Shown: in pieces, positions 13,238 through 24,385 of the stretch
Layout of the letters: each line of letters begins with the position of its first letter
Position numbering within the stretch: the first letter of the stretch is position 1
Assembly: GCF_033568475.1 (NCBI RefSeq)
Contig: NC_133122.1
Span: forward strand, 183,911,449-183,975,448
DNA length: 64,000 bases
DNA from: Henckelia pumila
Lineage: Eukaryota > Streptophyta > Magnoliopsida > Lamiales > Gesneriaceae
Direction of reading: 5' to 3'
Made by a program: the position numbers and the translations under genes
The notes under the pieces: generated by a model
Seen by the model: only the letters and a program-made list of their open reading frames with translations
The model's database searches: none
Told to the model about the DNA's origin: nothing

Positions 13238-14875
13238 TTTTTTTTTTTGAATAAAAAGAAGAATTTTATAACTCCACAAAATCAGAAATTACATTAGAAA
13301 TCAAAGAAGGTGATGGAATAATCCTGCCTTCATAACCAGACAAAGAACCAGCCGTTTAGCCAAAGCATGAGCCGCATAATTCGCTGATCTACGTGCAAAA
13401 GAGAAAACACAAGATTATAAGTCTAACGCTAGGACTAAACAATCTTCCAAAATCAAACCATGGCTAGAAGCATCCCCTGATGGGTTAATAAGAGCATTAA
13501 TAACCACAAGCGCATTCGATTCGACAATCACATTCGAAACATTAGTATCCTTTATCCAGCTCAAAGCCTCACGAATGCCCAGCGCTTCTGCCGTAGACGG
13601 AGAAAAAGACCCAAGAATAACACCATGAATAGCAGCTACAACCAACCCAAGATGATCCCGTAAGATACAGCCAAAACCCATCCTTGGAGGATTCTCAAAT
13701 AAAGCGGCATCAACGTTGCATTTAAGAGAAGGATAAGGTGGTTTTAACCAATGAACATTAGCCAAAGACTCTTGAGGCAGACTCAAAGAAGAGTGCCTCT
13801 GATGCGCAAACCCCCACTGAGAAAGCAAATCCAATGCAAATTGAAGAATTAAAGCTGCTGATTTATGTTTAGCATTCCAAACTACTTCATTTCTATTAAG
13901 CCAAATACTCCATAATACCACTGCCACCACTTCTAATTCTGCTCCACCACTATGCATCACCCACTGATTCCACCAATCACTAATTGACCCTGTGACCCCA
14001 TGTATCTTCCAAGAGAAGTGAGATTCCAGACACTACGCGCAAAAGGGCAAGAAACTAAAGTATGTAACTCATCCTCCGGATCATGGCGACAAATGGGACA
14101 CCACTCAACAACATCGACTCGACGTCGTTTTAATGCCACCATCGTTGGGAGACAAAAATAAAGGGTTCTCCAAAGAAAATTCTTAACTTTAGCAGGGACC
14201 TTCCAACAGATGGAAACTGGAGAGATGTCAACAGTCTATATCCGCTCTTGACAGTATAATGACCATTACGATCGTCACCCCAGCACCAACTATCCTCACT
14301 ACCTCTTCTACTCAGTGGGACAGAACAAATTAACTCACATCCCTCTCTTCAAAAAGATCATAAAGAATATCCAAATCCCACCTACCATCCTCCAACGAAC
14401 GCAGAGAGTTTACAGTTGATCTCTGCAGAGTAGCCGGGCAAGTAAAAACAATATAAGGGAAATCAGGGTCTGGAAGCCATGGCTGTCCCCAAATCAAAGT
14501 ATCAATGCCCGTACCTATACGAATTCTGGCCCCTTTCCTAATCAAATCCTGCGTTGACAAAATGCTACGCCACACATAGCTGGGATTAGATCCAATCTTA
14601 GCTTCAAAAAAATTCGAACGAGGATAATATCTGGCCTTGATGACCTGAGACATTAAAGAGTTAGGCTCAGTAACTAGTTTTCAGCTTTGTTTTGCCAACA
14701 AGGCCTGATTGTACTCATGAATTTTCCTGAATCCTAGACCTCCATATGCCTTGTGAGCTGTGAGAGTATCCCAACTCTTCCAGTGTAGGCCACCTCTGTT
14801 GTGGCTTAAAGACCCCCACCAGAAAGTTATGTTGTACTTATGCCACATCACATATGTTTTCATGTAACCAGATGG
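13238..14875 (-). mobile_element. 5'-truncated LINE (non-LTR retrotransposon), degenerate
   Basis: Read on the minus strand, the fragments follow LINE order. The C-terminal reverse-transcriptase region is at about 14330-14863 (motifs AYGGLGFRKI, NQALLAKQ, VWRSIL). A zf-RVT Cys/His motif (CPICRHDPEDELHTLVSC) is at 13957-14142, and an RNase H-like domain at 13415-13960 (KCNVDAALF, GFGCILRDHLG). A run of T at about 13238-13248 on the plus strand is the poly(A) tail, marking the 3' end. The pieces are separated by frameshifts, and a stop lies between 14653 and 14681. The 5' portion (endonuclease and catalytic RT core) is missing, as is usual for truncated LINE insertions. No clear target duplication was found. 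Confidence 0.8.
13415..13960 (-). pseudogene. RNase H-like domain of the LINE
   Basis: A 181-aa open stretch with the plant LINE RNase H layout: KCNVDAALF (first Asp region), GFGCILRDHLG, STAEALGIREAL (Glu helix) and VESNALVVINAL (Asp strand). It overlaps the upstream zinc-finger frame by 4 bp in another frame, so the parent ORF2 is frameshifted. Not expected to encode a host protein. Confidence 0.75.
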
Positions 14876-15178
14876 CCCATGAAGACATATAATTATTTTA
14901 TGTGGACAGTATATTAGTAACTATCTTATTTTTCCTTCGAAAAAGTCAATTTGAAATTTTGGTGAAAAATGTGCTAACGTTGGACTTAAATAAATTGAAA
15001 AGATGGATAGATCAAGACATCTTATGACATGGGAAATTCTATACGAAATGCACAAAAGAATTAGAAATTGTGAGGAAAAAAAAAAACTCTGAATGACGAC
15101 AACTTTGAGTAATTAATACTTTTAGCAATTTTTTACCATTTAGAGTTATATTTTTTGTTATACATGTACTTGATTGGA
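14876..15178. other. AT-rich spacer
   Basis: No gene or repeat recognised between the LINE and the SINE-like insertion. Confidence 0.4.
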
Positions 15179-15397
15179 GACAATATTGAACATGTTGAAA
15201 TGACAAATTCATTTTTTTTTTGTGGGAACCCGCAGCCGTTACTTTTCGGTGCGCTCTGGGTAAATCCCCGGACTAACGCAATAGCCTGCAAACTACGCTA
15301 ATCAGGTAAACTATACTAGACAAACCCTGTGCGATATGCTAGTTCAAGAAAATGTTGACAGGAGGACATTATTGAACATGTTGAAATGGCAAATTCA
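15179..15397 (-). mobile_element. SINE-like retroposed copy flanked by 33-bp direct repeats
   Basis: Direct repeats at 15179-15211 and 15365-15397 match at 31 of 33 positions (core ATTGAACATGTTGAAATG) and enclose a 153-bp insert. The insert starts on the plus strand with a T run (15212-15221), read as the poly(A) tail of a minus-strand retroposon. It then carries GGGAACCCGCAGCCG...CCCCGGACTAACGC, a GC-rich sequence unlike its surroundings. The flanking repeats are longer than typical target duplications of about 10-20 bp. I remember similar GC-rich CCCGCAGCCG repeats from asterid genomes but cannot verify this here. Confidence 0.6.
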
Positions 15398-16136
15398 AAA
15401 TATGTGATTCTTGAGAATTTTTCGTAACTATCTACAAGTTCTGTAGTGGATGAGTTGGAGAGTTGATGATTATTGGTAAAAAAGTGAAAAATATTGAAAA
15501 TATTAATCTATTGTATAAAAAAACACATGAATGTTGAGAATGCGGATTTTCTGCTTTAAATCATCATATTATAAATAATTCGAATAAGGAGTTTTTTTTT
15601 TCTTAAATGTGGAGTAGATGACGACAATAGGGTTATGAATTTTATATATATATAAAATTGCTAGTTGATATTAACATAGCTCAGCTGCCAAGACTATTTT
15701 TGTCAATAGGTTTCAAGTTCGATTCCCTCAACTTTCATTTCTATTCTCAATTTTGTTTTGTGTTTTTAAAATTTTAAATTAAATAATTGGTCTCCATTGG
15801 GCTAATGAGTCTACATACAATATTTTTTAATTGAACCAATTTCTTTCTCTATTATTGACTCAAATTAAATAATTTAACTTTTGTCTTTTCGTTTATTGAT
15901 AAGCGTTAACTTCTCTTCCAAAACCAAAATTCAACTTTTTAAATTTTATTTTCATGAAGTTTTTTCGTACTCAAAATTATCTACAAAATTAGTAAAAAAT
16001 ATTTTCTGTACTCTAAATTAAAATTTTAAAATACAATATAAAATGACACAAAAAAAAAGTTTATGAGTTTTATTAAGTTAAAATGTGATTTTTTTAGTAG
16101 TGACGGATCTCTATGGTCTTTGAAATTTTTTAAAAT

Positions 16137-16138
<2 letters not shown>
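15398..16138. other. AT-rich spacer with a tRNA-like block
   Basis: No gene is seen. A tRNA-like stretch at 15676-15730 is listed separately; the rest is AT-rich and unassigned. Confidence 0.4.
15676..15730 (+). mobile_element. tRNA-like block, possible SINE head
   Basis: TAGCTCAGCTG resembles a pol III A box and GTTCGATTCCC, about 40 bp downstream, resembles a B box. The intervening sequence does not fold into a good anticodon arm, so this is not a working tRNA gene. A tRNA-derived SINE fragment is the likeliest reading, but no poly(A) end or target duplication was defined. Confidence 0.4.

Positions 16139-16185
<47 letters not shown>
16139..16185. repeat. (TA)n microsatellite
   Basis: An uninterrupted TA dinucleotide run of about 47 bp, 16 bp before the left end of the Harbinger element. 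Confidence 0.95.
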
Positions 16186-16187
<2 letters not shown>

Positions 16188-16538
16188 ATTGACACTCTAA
16201 GACCATCTCCAGCAGTTGACACTAAAATAGTGCCACATTTTACACTATTATAGTGCAATCCATATTTTATCTCCAGCAGTCTTCACCAAATCTCTACACC
16301 AAAAGAATATTTCATAATATTCTTTATTTTTACATATATTTTATAATTTATTTTTATTATACAAATTAATGTGGTAAATTTAATTAAAAATTATATGAAT
16401 TCGTATATTATTTATTAATTAACATTTTTAAGTTGAGTTAAATAACAACAAAATTAAAATATAATATTGCATAATAATATTTATTCAACGAACACACAGT
16501 TACATGGTAAAAAAAACGCACTTACACATTCAACGACA

Positions 16539-17882
16539 TTAATTTTCTGCATTAGAAAATGTTTTCCATAAATGATCAATCAATGCATTTCGAAGGGCGA
16601 TATGGGCATCCACATTTCTAATGATTTTATATCGACCAATAAATTGCTGAAATCGACTATTTTCATTCTCTGCATTTTCAATATTCGGAATAGGTACTTC
16701 TGTCACATCTTCGATCGGTGCATCAAGATTTCGTTCATACTCAACTACCATATTATGCATTATTATGCATGCAGTCATTATATCATGCAAATCACTTTTG
16801 CTCCAAAAACGTGATGGGTTTGCCACAATTGCGAAACGACTTTGAAGAACTCCGAATGCACGTTCAACATCTTTTCTACACACTTCTTGTTTTGTTGCAA
16901 AATATTTTTTTTTTGGAGCACATGGATCATGAATTGTTTGTACAAGCGTTGAACATTTTGGGTATATATTATCAGATAAATAATACTCCATATTGTATTC
17001 TATTCCTTGAAGAACAAAGTGCGCCGGGGGAGCAATACCTCTAGTAAGGTCAGAGAAAAGATGAGATGTCTCTAAAACATTAATATCATTGTTAGATCCG
17101 GGCATACCAAAATATGCATGCCAAATCCAAAGATCATAGTCCGCTACCACTTCAAGAATTATTGTTGGAGATCCACTGCGACCTGCATATTGTCCTGCCC
17201 AAGCTGTTGGACAATTTTTCCACCTCCAGTGCATACAATCTAGGCTACCTAACATTCTTGGGAAGCCACGTTGCTCCCCAATATGAAGTAGTCTAGCAAT
17301 ATCATTAGCAGTAGGCGATCTTAAATATTGCCCTTTAAATATCTCCACAATAGCACGACAAAATCTTTTTACGCATTCAATTGCAGTAGACTCACCAATT
17401 TTGATATACTCATCAGTTGCATCTGCTGGTAATGCATATGTTAGTATCCGGAATGCAGCCGTGACTTTTTGAAGTGTAGTTAAGCCTAGTTTCCCGGCTG
17501 CATTTCTTCGTTGCACAAAATAACTATCATGATTTTGAACAGCATCCACAATATGAAGAAATAAAATTCGAGACATTCGAAATCGTCGACGAAACATTTC
17601 TTCATTATATGTTGGATTTTCAACAAAGTAGTCGTTGAAGAGGTTTTGAGCAGCATTTTCTCGATCACGATAGATTGTTCTACGACCAGGAACTGAACCA
17701 CCATGCGTAATATTGGCATTTTGATGTCTTACACTCTCACATAGGATAATATTGTTATTGTGAATTTGTGGAGCTATCAAATGCTCTTCTTTGATATAAC
17801 TATCTTTGAGATCATCAAGATCACCATTAGATGAGCTAGAAGAGGAAGATGGAAATAAAGGGCTGAAAACTTGTGAATTCAT
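16539..17882 (-). CDS. Harbinger transposase (DDE_Tnp_4), intact ORF
   Basis: A 447-aa uninterrupted ORF. It has a Ser-rich N-terminus, a helix-rich middle (residues about 90-200) and the nuclease core. Asp215 is in LGSLDCMHW, Asp266 in GSNNDINVL and Glu340 in VERAFGVLQSRF, matching the plant Harbinger DDE triad. The downstream motif CIIMHNMVVEYE is also typical. The enzyme would cut and paste the element together with its partner Myb-like protein. All catalytic residues are present, so the protein could still act in trans, although the partner ORF beside it is broken. Confidence 0.9.
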   Translation of the reverse strand: MNSQVFSPLFPSSSSSSSNGDLDDLKDSYIKEEHLIAPQIHNNNIILCESVRHQNANITHGGSVPGRRTIYRDRENAAQNLFNDYFVENPTYNEEMFRRRFRMSRILFLHIVDAVQNHDSYFVQRRNAAGKLGLTTLQKVTAAFRILTYALPADATDEYIKIGESTAIECVKRFCRAIVEIFKGQYLRSPTANDIARLLHIGEQRGFPRMLGSLDCMHWRWKNCPTAWAGQYAGRSGSPTIILEVVADYDLWIWHAYFGMPGSNNDINVLETSHLFSDLTRGIAPPAHFVLQGIEYNMEYYLSDNIYPKCSTLVQTIHDPCAPKKKYFATKQEVCRKDVERAFGVLQSRFAIVANPSRFWSKSDLHDIMTACIIMHNMVVEYERNLDAPIEDVTEVPIPNIENAENENSRFQQFIGRYKIIRNVDAHIALRNALIDHLWKTFSNAEN

Positions 17883-17933
17883 TTTCGTGGATATTGGATA
17901 AATTATTATTGCGTATGCTCATTATATAGACCA

Positions 17934-18283
17934 TCCATCATATTTTTCTTTTAATCTAAACCGATGGATTATTATCTTATCTAGGAAATCTAATCGTACA
18001 ATCTAGGTCGTCCATAGGATTTTCTCTTAATCTACATCGTCGGATTGTTATCATATCCAGAAAATTCAATGATAAAATCTAGAGCGTCCATCAAAGTATC
18101 TTTAAATCTATACCGTTGGATTGTTATCTTATCCAGAAAATCCAATCATACAATCTATATCGTTCATCATATTTGCTTTTAATCTGAACTGTCGAATTAT
18201 AATCTTATCCAGGAAATCTAATCCTACAGTCTAGATTGTCCATCAGGTTCTCTTTTAATCAATACCATATGATTGTCATCTTA
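17934..18283. repeat. 76-bp tandem array between the two Harbinger genes
   Basis: Copies start at 17934, 18010, 18086, 18162 and 18238; the last is about 46 bp long. The spacing is exactly 76 bp for the last three intervals. Each unit contains a GTCCATCA-like start, a TTTTAATCTA-like block, TGGATTGTTATCTTATCCAG-like sequence, then AATCCAATC and ACAATCTA. The array fills nearly all the 493 bp between the divergent start codons, so it is the likely shared promoter and perhaps a protein-binding array. Confidence 0.85.
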
Positions 18284-18375
18284 AGCCATAAATTTTTTTG
18301 TTATAAATATAAGTTATCTTGGAGTGCAAAATTATAATTTCTAAATATCATTTCTTTTAGTTTTTTCTCTCTCAA

Positions 18376-19362
18376 ATGGCATCCTCTCGTGGTGAGAATT
18401 ATGCAATTGACGAAGATAAACATCTTTGTCGTGTCTACATAAAAATCTCGCAGGATCCAATTATTGGACGAAACCAAAACAAAAATCAACTTTGGTCTCA
18501 TGTGACAGAAACATACAACTCAGGGAAAGCAAACTCAATGCCCGAATGAAGCCAAAGGTCATTACAACTCGAATGCAAACTATGAACAGTGCAGTTTCAA
18601 AATTAAATGGATGCATACAACAAGTTGAATACATGAACCCAAGTGGTGCCTCTGATCAAGATATCGTGAGTAATAGTTTGAATGCTATATTTTTTCTATG
18701 TTTATATCTTCTAATTTTTTGTATTATAATTTTATACGTAGATTGATCGTGCAAAACAATTAATGACGCTAGATCGTAAATATAAGAAAGGGTTCGCGTT
18801 TGACCATGTCTGGCCCCTTCTCAAAGATCTGGAGAAGTTTTCCAACTTCTCTCAAAGAACGCAAAGGACGTCTTCCCATTCTGATACAATGCCGGAGTCA
18901 CCCATATCTTCCGATAATCCCGAGTTATCTTCATTTTCTATCAATCTAAGTGATGAAAATGTTGGTGGTGGCTCATCATCAAAGCGACCAGAAGGGGTGA
19001 AAAAATCCAAACTGAAGAGAAAGAAAGATGAAGATATGTCTAAATTGGTCAGCACAATCCAAGAAGAAAATAAAAAACTTTGAGATTTATTAGCTAATAC
19101 AGCCACAAAAAAAGAAGAAACCATTAGTTTTCAAAAGAGGAAAGTTGAAGTGTCTCAATGGCATGGGGAAAATAAAATATTACTGATGGATGTTGATTTT
19201 ATCTCTGATCCCCGTCGACGGGAGTTTATTCGCAAGGAACAGGAAAAAATTATGCAGAAAAGAGAAGAAGAACAACAATCAGGATCTAATAATAACGTCG
19301 ACATGTTTGAACAATATTTGAGATATCTTGGAGGTTCCGGCAGTGGTCTTCCAGATTATTAG
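18376..19362 (+). pseudogene. Harbinger ORF2 (Myb/SANT-like accessory protein), broken
   Basis: The start at 18376 gives ENYAIDEDKHLCRVYI and SQDPIIGRNQ, typical of the Myb-like ORF2 of plant Harbingers. The frame then ends at 18549, and the homologous reading continues in another frame to about 18666. A GT-AG intron (about 18667-18741) leads to a second exon with KKGFAFDHVWPLLKD. A TGA at 19081-19083 interrupts the frame before the C-terminal region (SQWHGENKILLMDVDF) ends at 19362. One frameshift and one nonsense codon make it non-functional as it stands. ORF2 proteins normally bind DNA and bring the transposase to the ends. Confidence 0.8.
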
Positions 19363-19518
19363 ATAAAATAATGTACTTTTGATTCTAGTTTTGGTTTTCA
19401 GTGATTTTAAAGAAAATGAAAATTTGGTGGCGAGATTCATCATTTTACACGAATCAAGATTTGTGTCATCTGATTTTCAATATTTTAAATATTTTCACAC
19501 TCAATACAAAGTTTTATG

Positions 19519-20061
19519 AAGTGTTGTAAATGGCGGGAGGTGGTGGCGGGGCGGTCCGTGACCGCCTACCGCCTCGGCCGTATTGTTTTTAGCATTTTTT
19601 ATATGTAATCATATATAATAATCATATTTATTATACAACACCTCATAATCTCAAACAATATCATTAGACTTTGATTTAAATTATGCAAAAGTATGTTAAA
19701 TATACAAAACCTAACCTAAAGGCTTACCCATGGCGGGCGGAGCGGGCCTTTGTGGTTGATGGTGAGAAGACTTGAAGCAAAAGTGGAAAACAAAAGAAAG
19801 TGGGTAGTGTTATAACTAGGGTTTTAAAATTGGTATACTTTGATTAGGTTTTTAAAATTGGTAGACTTTGACTAGATTTTTAAATTTAGTTGACTTTGAC
19901 ATTTGACTGAAATTTAAAATTTGTTGACCGCATTGGCCGTCTCACCCGCCTGAGCGTCCGCCACCGCCGCTCGCCCTCCGGACAACTTGGGGCCGCCTGA
20001 AGAGGCCGCCTGATGCCAAGGCGGGGCGGTCGAGGGCCGCCTACCGCCATTTAAAACACTG
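19519..20061. mobile_element. hAT MITE with 8-bp target duplication
   Basis: Perfect 8-bp repeats GTTTTATG lie at 19511-19518 and 20062-20069. The ends AAGTGTTGTAAATGGCGG and, inverted, CAGTGTTTTAAATGGCGG agree at 16 of 18 positions and match hAT-type CAGTG termini. GC-rich GGCGG/CCGCC words fill about 70-120 bp at each end; the centre is AT-rich. No transposase ORF is present. Confidence 0.8.
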
Positions 20062-20069
20062 GTTTTATG

Positions 20070-21233
20070 TAACTAATACATAGATCACAAGTTTGAAGAG
20101 CGAAATTGGCGACCCCTACTGAAAATTGGTAGTTTCGTTGTCGCCACACACCGCCGTCACCTAGTAAATGGCGTCCCTCGAACTTGATATCCTGGATCCG
20201 CCCCTGTTTAAGGTTACAACAAATTGTCAAAGAAAATTAAATTTATTTATAAATTGATTTCTCATTAAATTTTTTTATACATATTGTTTACGGATATAAT
20301 GAATAATGATAATAATTGATGGTAGCTTGATATTGAAGAATACTACGGGAGAAAATTGATGTCGAATATGTGATGTTATTTTATTTTGAGGTTTATTTGG
20401 TGATTATCAATAATTTTAATGAAGAAAATTTTGTAGTTGATGATATAATCAAGTGGACTTATCTTGTGTCAAGTTTGATCGGTTGAATTTTAAAAGTTGA
20501 ACAAACATGTATTCTTCGCACTCATGCATCGATCCATCATTAATCAAATACCTCAAATAGAGCGTCAATCGTGAGATTTTCCGTAAGTCACATGACAACA
20601 TACATAAGGAAAAAAACAATACATAGAAAATGGGACTAACATAGAAACTTGCACCTGCAAAAATCGCCCAACTTCGAGTCGTCATAGAGGATATCGGGAG
20701 TGATTTTCTGCTCAACAGAGCTTGGATTTAGGGATTTGGGTCGTGGCTAGCTGCAGGGCGGTCGGGAACTCTTTATGGCACTGCATGGTGGCGGCGATGC
20801 AAAAGAAACAAGAAAAATCAGAAGATGTAAGAAATAATATTGATAGGTTAACGGGTCGCCTACGACCCATGATGGCTGACCCGAACCAAGTCATTTAAAT
20901 AATTAATTTGAATTTATTGGAAGGAGTGGTTATTTCCTCAATGAAATAACCTTCACAACTTCCATTGTTTTTACATCATCCGATATACATCCATGAGAAA
21001 GCATTGAGAGGGCCGTGCTTCAATTTCATTAATTTATGCAAGAATAATCATATCACATTTATTTAGCATTTGGATTCTGAAACTTGACTCCTTTCCATTT
21101 GTGATTGACGTCGGACCATCGAATCGCTATTATCATCGAAAGAGAAGTTAGTAAATCAACTACAAACGATCCTATATCGAATCATTTGTTATATTCGATG
21201 TGTTTCGATATATTCGAATTAGATTTTCGTCAT
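20070..21233. other. Unassigned, probably retroelement LTR sequence
   Basis: No gene is recognised. A lone terminus-like sequence, TCCTGGATCCGCCCCTG, ends at 20206 (see findings). Because a primer-binding site follows at 21234, the last part of this stretch is probably the 5' LTR of a decayed copia element, but its left end was not found. Confidence 0.35.
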
Positions 21234-23396
21234 TGGTATCAGAGCCTGCGTTAGTTGATATTCTAACTTGTTTTTGATGCAATGACATGCATTCTTTGTG
21301 ATTCGGATGTAGTGGATTTGCATGGTTCATCAAACATTTGGAATGTGATTCGAACGTACTGGATTTATTTCTGGTTCATGAAACATTTGGAAACTGCAAT
21401 TTGCATTTAAGAAATTTTTTTAATGGCAATAGTGCATGCAATAGAGTAACGACATACATGTTTAATTGTTTTTTTGTTCAAATGTTACATGATTGTACAG
21501 ATAGAAAATAGTATTTTTGTTTCTGATTTGAATGTGAATTTTCAACCGTACGTACATTTAAAACAAAGTTTTCATAAGAACAAAGCAGCATGGCACTTGT
21601 GAATGAAAATTCATGTATATATATTACGTGTCTAGAGTAGAACATTTGATTCAAAAAGTTGAAGTACACCTATATTTTTTTTAAGACCGAGCCGATGAGC
21701 AAATTTTATCCTATAAATAAAAATTGGTGTACTGTGTTTTTTTATGTCATTTTTTTTATCAATGTTTAAATGTGAACCATAATAAGAGTTTCACGTGTTT
21801 AATATCAAAGAAAATTAGCCAATAAGATTGAGAATGAGAGATATTGTATGAAAATTTTCATCTTGAATATTAAATATTATGGTTGGTTTTGTGTCCAATA
21901 TAATATTTACTCTTGAGTAGAATTAGACACACTCTTTACATCCTCCAGGGAGACGCTAAAGTTTGAAGAGCACCGGAACGCATTGCTAAGTTGCACGTGT
22001 TAAAGCATTATAAAATGGATCACATTCACAATATGCCTCAACATATTAAAGTTTGGGAGGACAAACGTTTAGATCTTGTACATTTGGGTCATTATTTTCG
22101 ACATGTTGATGTAGTTTGAATACTGAGGGATTCCCTGTCTGGACGTTGGAAGAGCATAATTGATAACATACTCAACCAAAGGGGATCGAAGATCTTCCTT
22201 AGTGAGTTACAATAATTATTGATTAAATATGGAGGAAAGAGATAGAACTCGAGATGAAGAAGTAATTATCTTTAAGGATAAATACTGATGCTCGTCTCTT
22301 GTCTACATATGCATATTTGGAATTTATTGAGATATTCCAAGTTAAGTGGGAGGTTTAGGCCGGAAGAATTTGAGTGATTCCCATCTAAAATCAATTTATA
22401 TAATTTTTTTTTTGTAATTTTGAGGTTAAATTATGATGATGCAACATTAGGATTGTAGATGATGATTGAGAACTTAGTGAACTTTCGAGTCTATGTCTTA
22501 TGTTAAATCATCATAGATGTTAATTACAAGTACAAAACTAATGTGTACATTTAATGAGCATTAACATGTGTTATCATCTCTAAAATGTACAGATCATGAC
22601 ATCTAAATCTATCATTGATGATCTTAAAAAAGGTGACAAATTGAATGATGACAACTATGAAAATTGGCGCCATATGATTTAGCATGTGCTTGATGAGCAA
22701 GATTAGAGTTGCAAACAAACCAAGCCGGTTCATGAGCTTTACGAGCCCGCTCGATAAATATTTGATTTGTATTCGAGATTATCGAACTCGAGCCGAATTC
22801 GAACATGTTCGAACTTTTTTTCGAGTCGAGCTCGAGCCAAAATTATTCTGTTCGATAGTTCGCGAATAGTACGCGAGGCTTAATATTTAATTGATAAAAT
22901 ATAATTATATAATAAATATATATTTCAAACTTTTTCGAACACTTAGAGCTTTTCGAATCATAATATCCGAGCAATAGTTCACGAATAAGTTCGAATGTTT
23001 CGAGCCGTACTCGAACTTGAACTTCATTTCGAGCCGAGCTCGAGCCAAAATATTTGAAATTATCGAGCTTCGAATCGAGCTCGAACTCGAATATACTCTT
23101 ATCGAGCCGAATTCGAGCCTTAAAATTTTACCATTATTTGGCTCGATTTGGTTCGTTTGCACCCCTAAGCAAGATGCCTTAGAGGCTATCAACCAAATCA
23201 TGCAGGATCCTGGTGTGGGTAACATTGTTCAGCATATGAGAGATCAAGAAGCTTACCAAGCATAGAAAAAGAAATATTCCACTGCTCGTGCTATTTTGGT
23301 TAGCTCTGTGATTGATGATCTCATCCATGAATGTGAACAACATCTTACTGCTCATGACATTTGGGTGTACCTGAGGAAGAAATATGGAGGCACCAC
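21234..23396 (+). mobile_element. Decayed copia element: PBS and gag start
   Basis: TGGTATCAGAGCC at 21234-21246 matches the initiator-Met tRNA primer-binding site. A copia gag start lies at 22596-23396, containing IIDDLKKGDKLNDDNYENW and, past an inserted hAT element, LEAINQIMQDPGVGNIVQHM and DLIHECEQHLTAHDIWVYL. The frame has in-phase TAG codons near 22679 and 23262. The copy stops abruptly at 23396, where TGTAACGCCC of another LTR begins. No pol domain is visible. Confidence 0.7.
22704..23167. mobile_element. hAT-type element inside copia gag
   Basis: Perfect 8-bp duplications AGCAAGAT lie at 22696-22703 and 23168-23175. The ends TAGAGTTGCAAAC and, inverted, TAGGGGTGCAAAC agree at 11 of 13 positions. 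The 464-bp body is built of TCGAGC/GCTCGA words on both strands. Removing it restores the gag reading frame across the site (the Asp-Glu-Gln-Asp region), which confirms the insertion. No transposase is encoded. It shares its terminus with the element at 36485-37336. Confidence 0.85.
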
Positions 23397-23835
23397 TGTA
23401 ACGCCCAAGAATTTAAACGACCGACCTGACCACATGCATTACATTTAAATGATTTTTAAAGATTTTAAAGTTTAAATTTTATTCATGCTAGACTTTAATT
23501 ATTTTTATTTCTAACATTTAACTGGTACTTATGAGATTTTAATTTTATACGATGATTTTCGGGATGCATTATGGAGAAGAGACATCCGAGCATGTTAAAA
23601 AGTTTAAAATATATATTTTTATTTATTTATTTAGGCACTTGGGTTATCTAGAAATATATATATATATATATATATATATGGGAGTGGACTGGGCCTCTAT
23701 GGTTAATAATTTAGAGTATTTTTAAAACACTATTGAACCGGGCTTGTAAGTCAAAAAAAAAAAAAAGAAAGAGAAAAGAAAGCAGATTAACGTGAGAAGG
23801 AAAAAAAAAGGCAGAAACAAAAAAAAAAAGAACGT

Positions 23836-23836
<1 letters not shown>

Positions 23837-23891
<55 letters not shown>
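23837..23891. repeat. (GA)n microsatellite
   Basis: About 27 uninterrupted GA units, followed by GAGAGGCGGC. Confidence 0.95.
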
Positions 23892-23896
<5 letters not shown>

Positions 23897-24385
23897 GCGG
23901 CTAGGGTAGGGTTCTGGTTCTACTCGTCTTTTGATCGACTTCGAACGTGTTTCGGGTGCACTCCGATTGCAGGATAATCTCCAAATCATCTCTACTCCGG
24001 TTAAAGGCAAGTAAAAATCTGTTTTTTCATGTATCGTTGAAGCCATATAGATTATAAAGAGATTTAATGATTTTTATTGATCTAGAGGCAATTTGATGAA
24101 TTAATGGATACATATATGAAAATTTAGTTTGTATTTCATGTACTGTGTGTATTTGCATGTAATTTGTGTGTGCGTGTGGGAAAAATGAGGGATATAAACA
24201 TGGTCTTGTTTTTAATTTAATAGATAGACCTTTGATCGAAAAGACTATATTGCCCCTACTTTAAGTGTTTTCTCTCTCCTTCTTCTTTCACGTCAGATCT
24301 CTGTGTTGTCTTTTTCTGTCTTCTTTTATCTCTCTCCTTCCTCCTTTTCCCTCCTCTTCTTCCTTTTTTTGTTAAATTCACCAAG

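Larger units (their letters stand above)
16201..19500. mobile_element. PIF/Harbinger DNA transposon, right end not found
   Basis: The proposed left terminus GACCATCTCCAGCAG begins at 16201 directly after TAA, the usual 3-bp Harbinger target. The element carries two divergent genes, a DDE transposase (16539-17882, -) and a Myb/SANT-like second ORF (18376-19362, +), as in this superfamily. A 76-bp tandem array lies between them. No inverted copy of the left terminus was seen after 19362, so the right end is lost, diverged, or disturbed by the hAT-like element that starts at 19519. The right boundary given is approximate. Confidence 0.75.
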
